Assembly: GCF_004343035.1 (NCBI RefSeq)
Contig: NZ_SMCQ01000014.1
Span: 17,343-81,342, forward strand
Direction of reading: 5' to 3'
Origin: Longibaculum muris
Lineage (GTDB): Bacteria; Bacillota_I; Bacilli_A; Erysipelotrichales; Coprobacillaceae
Length of the DNA: 64,000 nucleotides
Numbering within the stretch: the stretch's first letter is position 1; the number at the start of each line of letters is the position of its first letter. Shown one piece after another: positions 61,675 to 64,000 of this stretch. The notes beneath the pieces were generated by a model. The model was not told the DNA's origin, made no database searches, and worked only from the letters and a program-made list of their open reading frames with translations. The position numbers and the translations under genes were made by a program.

Positions 61675-62862
61675 ATGAAAAAAATAGTTTTAAGTCTCTT
61701 AGCTTTTTGTTCAGTTTTTGCTATGACATTGACTGCTGGAAATGTTAATGCAACTGATTTTAAAGGCAATGAATCAAAATACATAAAATTGTGTTCATCA
61801 TCTTTGACAAATTCGAATAAAAAAGTTTGTCAGAAATTTAATGAATATTTAAGTAAAAAGAATAAAGATTTGAAGAAAGAAATTTCAGAGACAAAAGAAG
61901 ATTTAAGTAAAACAAATGATGATATTAAAGATGTCTCATCCAAAATATCTAAACTTAATTCACAAATAACCGCTAAAGAAAATGAAATCGATTATTTACT
62001 TTCTTCTATTACAAAAATAGAAAAGAATATAGCTAAAAAAGAAAAACAAATGCAAGATCGATTATATGTTATGCAATCAACATATAATTCAAATTGGATG
62101 ATTGATTTTTTATTTGGTGCTGATGATTTTACATCATTCTTTTCTCGTCTAGCAAGTATTAATGATATTACTTCTTACGAAAAAGAACTTGTAGATGAAC
62201 TTACAACTCAAAAGAAAAATTTAGATACGCAAAAGGCAACTTTGCTTAATGCAAAAGCATCTTTACAATCACAGAAAAACACTCAACTTGCTTTGCAAGA
62301 GAAATTAGTTAATTTAAAAGCTGCTCAACAAAAAGAAATTTCTGACAACCAAAAAGAATCAAAGAAAGTTTCTGAAGCACAAAAGAAAATTGATGCTGCA
62401 TTAACTGAGTTGATGTCTCAGGCTCCTAGCGGTGGTGGCGGTGGAGGATCATATGTTCCTGGATCTTCTGCTGTAGGAAATGCTATTGCTCAAAAAGCTT
62501 TATCAAAACTTGGGGCAAGATACTGGTGGGGTGCTAATGGACCTACTTACTTCGATTGTTCTGGTTTAGTATTCTGGGCTCACAAAGAAGCCGGTGTTAA
62601 AATTGGTCGTACTACTGCTGCTGGATATTCTAGAAGTGGAAAAGCTATATCAAAAAGTCAATTACAACCTGGTGATGTTATTACATTTAGTTATGGAAGT
62701 GGTGTTGCTCATATTGGAATTTATATTGGTGGTGGAAGCTTTGTTCATGCTGCTGGTAATGGTTCTGGTACAGTTGGTCAATATCCTAATCAATGTGTTA
62801 AAACTGCATCTTTATCTGGATATTGGGAAAATCATGCATATAACTATCGTAGATTATATTAA
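61675..62862 (+). CDS. Secreted NlpC/P60 peptidoglycan hydrolase with coiled coil
   Basis: A 395-residue protein. A signal peptide (about 1-26) is followed by a long coiled coil (about 45-255, PcsB-like hinge helices), a Gly-rich linker (about 256-265) and an NlpC/P60 domain (about 268-390). The catalytic Cys is in YFDCSGLVFWAH (about 290), the His in SGVAHIGIYIGG (about 340) and the third His near FVHAAGN. It cuts peptide cross-links during cell division or separation. AGAGGTG precedes the ATG; an extended -10 (TGTTATAAT) lies at 61644-61652. Confidence 0.9.
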   Translation: MKKIVLSLLAFCSVFAMTLTAGNVNATDFKGNESKYIKLCSSSLTNSNKKVCQKFNEYLSKKNKDLKKEISETKEDLSKTNDDIKDVSSKISKLNSQITAKENEIDYLLSSITKIEKNIAKKEKQMQDRLYVMQSTYNSNWMIDFLFGADDFTSFFSRLASINDITSYEKELVDELTTQKKNLDTQKATLLNAKASLQSQKNTQLALQEKLVNLKAAQQKEISDNQKESKKVSEAQKKIDAALTELMSQAPSGGGGGGSYVPGSSAVGNAIAQKALSKLGARYWWGANGPTYFDCSGLVFWAHKEAGVKIGRTTAAGYSRSGKAISKSQLQPGDVITFSYGSGVAHIGIYIGGGSFVHAAGNGSGTVGQYPNQCVKTASLSGYWENHAYNYRRLY

Positions 62863-62895
62863 AAGAATTAGGAATTTAATCCTAATTCTTTTTTT
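62862..62895. terminator. Terminator between P60 and ldh genes
   Basis: AGAATTAGG (62864-62872) and CCTAATTCT (62881-62889) form a stem with T-rich 3' side on the plus strand; it overlaps the last codons of ldh on the minus strand. Confidence 0.75.
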
Positions 62896-63827
62896 ACTTC
62901 TCTTTTGATTTCTCTCAATATTTCATAACTATCATCAAATTTTGCTTGATCTACACCATTTAAAGGTAATTGAACAACTTCTTTAATACCTTCTTTACAA
63001 ATAATACATGGAACACCAATAAATATATCACCGTGCTTATATTCATGTTCTAGATATGCACTTACACATAATATTTTATGTGTATCATTAAATATTGATA
63101 AGATTAATTTATTTAATGAAATTCCAATTCCATAATATGTTGCTTTCTTTCTCTCAATAATTTCATATGCAGCATTTTTAACATCATCATAAATCTCATT
63201 TAAATCATTCATATCTAAATTTCTTTCTTCCACATATTCTATTAATGTCTTACATCCAACATATGTATTCATCCATGAGATAAATGATGAATCACCATGT
63301 TCCCCTAAAATATATGCCTCAATATCATCACTAGAAACATCTAAATATTCACTTAATAAATATCTCATCCTTGCTGTATCTAGTAAAGTCCCTGTTCCAA
63401 TAACCTTACTTTTATCAATACCCATAACTTTATAAACAACATAACTTAAGATATCTACTGGATTACTTGCTACAATAACAATTCCTTGAAATCCACTGTA
63501 TTTTATTTTTAAAGATATATCTTTGATAATTCTAGTATTTACTTTTGTAAGTTCTAAACGTGTTTGTCCTTCTTTTTGATTAGCACCTGCACAAATTACA
63601 ACAATATCAGCATCTCTACATTCATTATAATTACCTGCTTTAATAACCATCTTATTCATACTATAAGGTAACCCATGATTAAGATCCATTGCTTCACCTT
63701 TAGCCTTTTCTTCATCTATATCTATTAAAACAAGTTCATCAATGCCACCCGTATTCATTAATGAATATGCCATGCTCATTCCTACCATACCTGTTCCAAT
63801 TAAAACAACTTTTCTATTATCTTTCAT
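62868..63827 (-). CDS. ldh: L-lactate dehydrogenase
   Basis: A 319-residue NAD-dependent enzyme converting pyruvate to L-lactate. The NAD site is VVLIGTGMVGMSMAYSL (about 7-23), the substrate Arg region includes RLELTKVN (about 93), NPVDILSYV (about 125) and the catalytic His is in GEHGDSSF (about 179-186). Length and motifs are normal. It closes fermentation by regenerating NAD+. The ribosome site is weak (ATGGTGATAAA). Confidence 0.93.
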   Translation of the reverse strand: MKDNRKVVLIGTGMVGMSMAYSLMNTGGIDELVLIDIDEEKAKGEAMDLNHGLPYSMNKMVIKAGNYNECRDADIVVICAGANQKEGQTRLELTKVNTRIIKDISLKIKYSGFQGIVIVASNPVDILSYVVYKVMGIDKSKVIGTGTLLDTARMRYLLSEYLDVSSDDIEAYILGEHGDSSFISWMNTYVGCKTLIEYVEERNLDMNDLNEIYDDVKNAAYEIIERKKATYYGIGISLNKLILSIFNDTHKILCVSAYLEHEYKHGDIFIGVPCIICKEGIKEVVQLPLNGVDQAKFDDSYEILREIKREVKKELGLNS

Positions 63828-63868
63828 TTTATCACCATATCTAGTATGATAAAATTATTTTATTTTAT

Positions 63869-63902
63869 ACAAAAAGGCATTAATTTAATGCCTTCTTTTT
63901 TA
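63869..63902. terminator. Terminator upstream of ldh
   Basis: AAGGCATT (63874-63881) and AATGCCTT (63887-63894) arms form a hairpin with T-rich flanks. It likely ends a minus-strand transcript from genes to the right of the window. Confidence 0.55.
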
Positions 63903-63929
63903 AAAGACTATTTAAAATTTAACGTGGTT

Positions 63930-63966
63930 TGAACTGACTACACATTATCGTGTGGTCTTTTTCTAT
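63930..63966 (+). terminator. Hairpin with T-run at the right edge
   Basis: GACTACAC and GTGTGGTC arms (one G-U) with a 6-nt loop are followed by five T on the plus strand. No plus-strand gene lies immediately upstream. It may be a terminator or part of a mobile element end; 63967-64000 shows no gene. Confidence 0.35.
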
Positions 63967-64000
63967 TCTCCAATATTCTAGCTATAATTATTTATGGGGT

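Noticed and set aside
62594..62908. Leu/Val-rich plus-strand frame overlapping the P60 gene end
   Set aside because: Out-of-frame shadow of the Gly-rich NlpC/P60 domain; no start signal.

Overview
The window is AT-rich DNA from a low-GC Gram-positive, spore-forming bacterium. SpoIID and SpoIIQ, strong AGGAGG-type ribosome sites, T-tailed hairpin terminators, PTS sugar uptake, lactate dehydrogenase and a tmRNA tag ending in YAFA all point to a gut Firmicute, most likely the Erysipelotrichia (Coprobacillus/Thomasclavelia-like). That placement is inferred from gene content and was not tested. Most of the window looks like ordinary chromosome. There are no rRNAs, tRNAs, CRISPR arrays or intact prophage, and only traces of mobile DNA.

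Layout. 1-6 kb: a partial Nramp-like transporter, peptide deformylase, a DUF2262 protein, an XRE regulator, and a nanE/nanK operon led by an alkylsulfatase-like metallo-beta-lactamase protein with a divergent LysR gene. 7-14 kb: a lipoprotein, a second MBL-fold protein, an RlmI-like methyltransferase, and a beta-glucoside PTS operon with a divergent RpiR regulator. 14-18.5 kb: an arsR-permease-thioredoxin-arsC operon and small genes. 18.7-28 kb: an MFS exporter, methionine gamma-lyase-like enzyme, SDR, EF-P, a PnuC-like protein, an IS200/IS605 remnant, a decayed toxin-antitoxin pair, an EamA transporter, an epimerase and a second RpiR gene. 28-32.5 kb: a HipA-like kinase and the conserved secG-rnr-smpB-ssrA block. 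32.6-35.1 kb: a cobalamin-riboswitch operon. 35-43 kb: an Rpn-like protein, crcB, a TagO fusion, MupG, a nuclease, ribokinase and two HAD phosphatases. 43.3-51.7 kb: mbl, a 1466-residue repeat surface protein, spoIIQ, spoIID and ywzB. 51.8-58.5 kb: an aldo-keto reductase, two GNATs, a ferritin-like protein, and WYL-WYL-rtcB-rlaP. 58.6-63.8 kb: a YitT protein, GH25 lysozyme, 2-hydroxyacid dehydrogenase, NlpC/P60 hydrolase and L-lactate dehydrogenase.

The most interesting unit is the cobalamin-riboswitch operon at 32.6-35.1 kb. A secreted alpha/alpha-toroid protein and a DUF4430 protein, the two folds that make up mammalian intrinsic factor and transcobalamin, are encoded by overlapping genes together with an ECF S component. 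This suggests a surface corrinoid-capture and uptake system. Second is the WYL-WYL-RtcB-RlaP cluster, a probable stress-controlled RNA repair operon. Third is the 12-repeat surface protein, inserted between spoIIQ and mbl in an otherwise conserved sporulation/cell-shape cluster and preceded by a promoter, a leader and a terminator. Also notable are a GH1 enzyme whose acid/base glutamate is a glutamine, a TagO enzyme fused to an extracellular domain, and an SDR gene whose ATG abuts the efp terminator.
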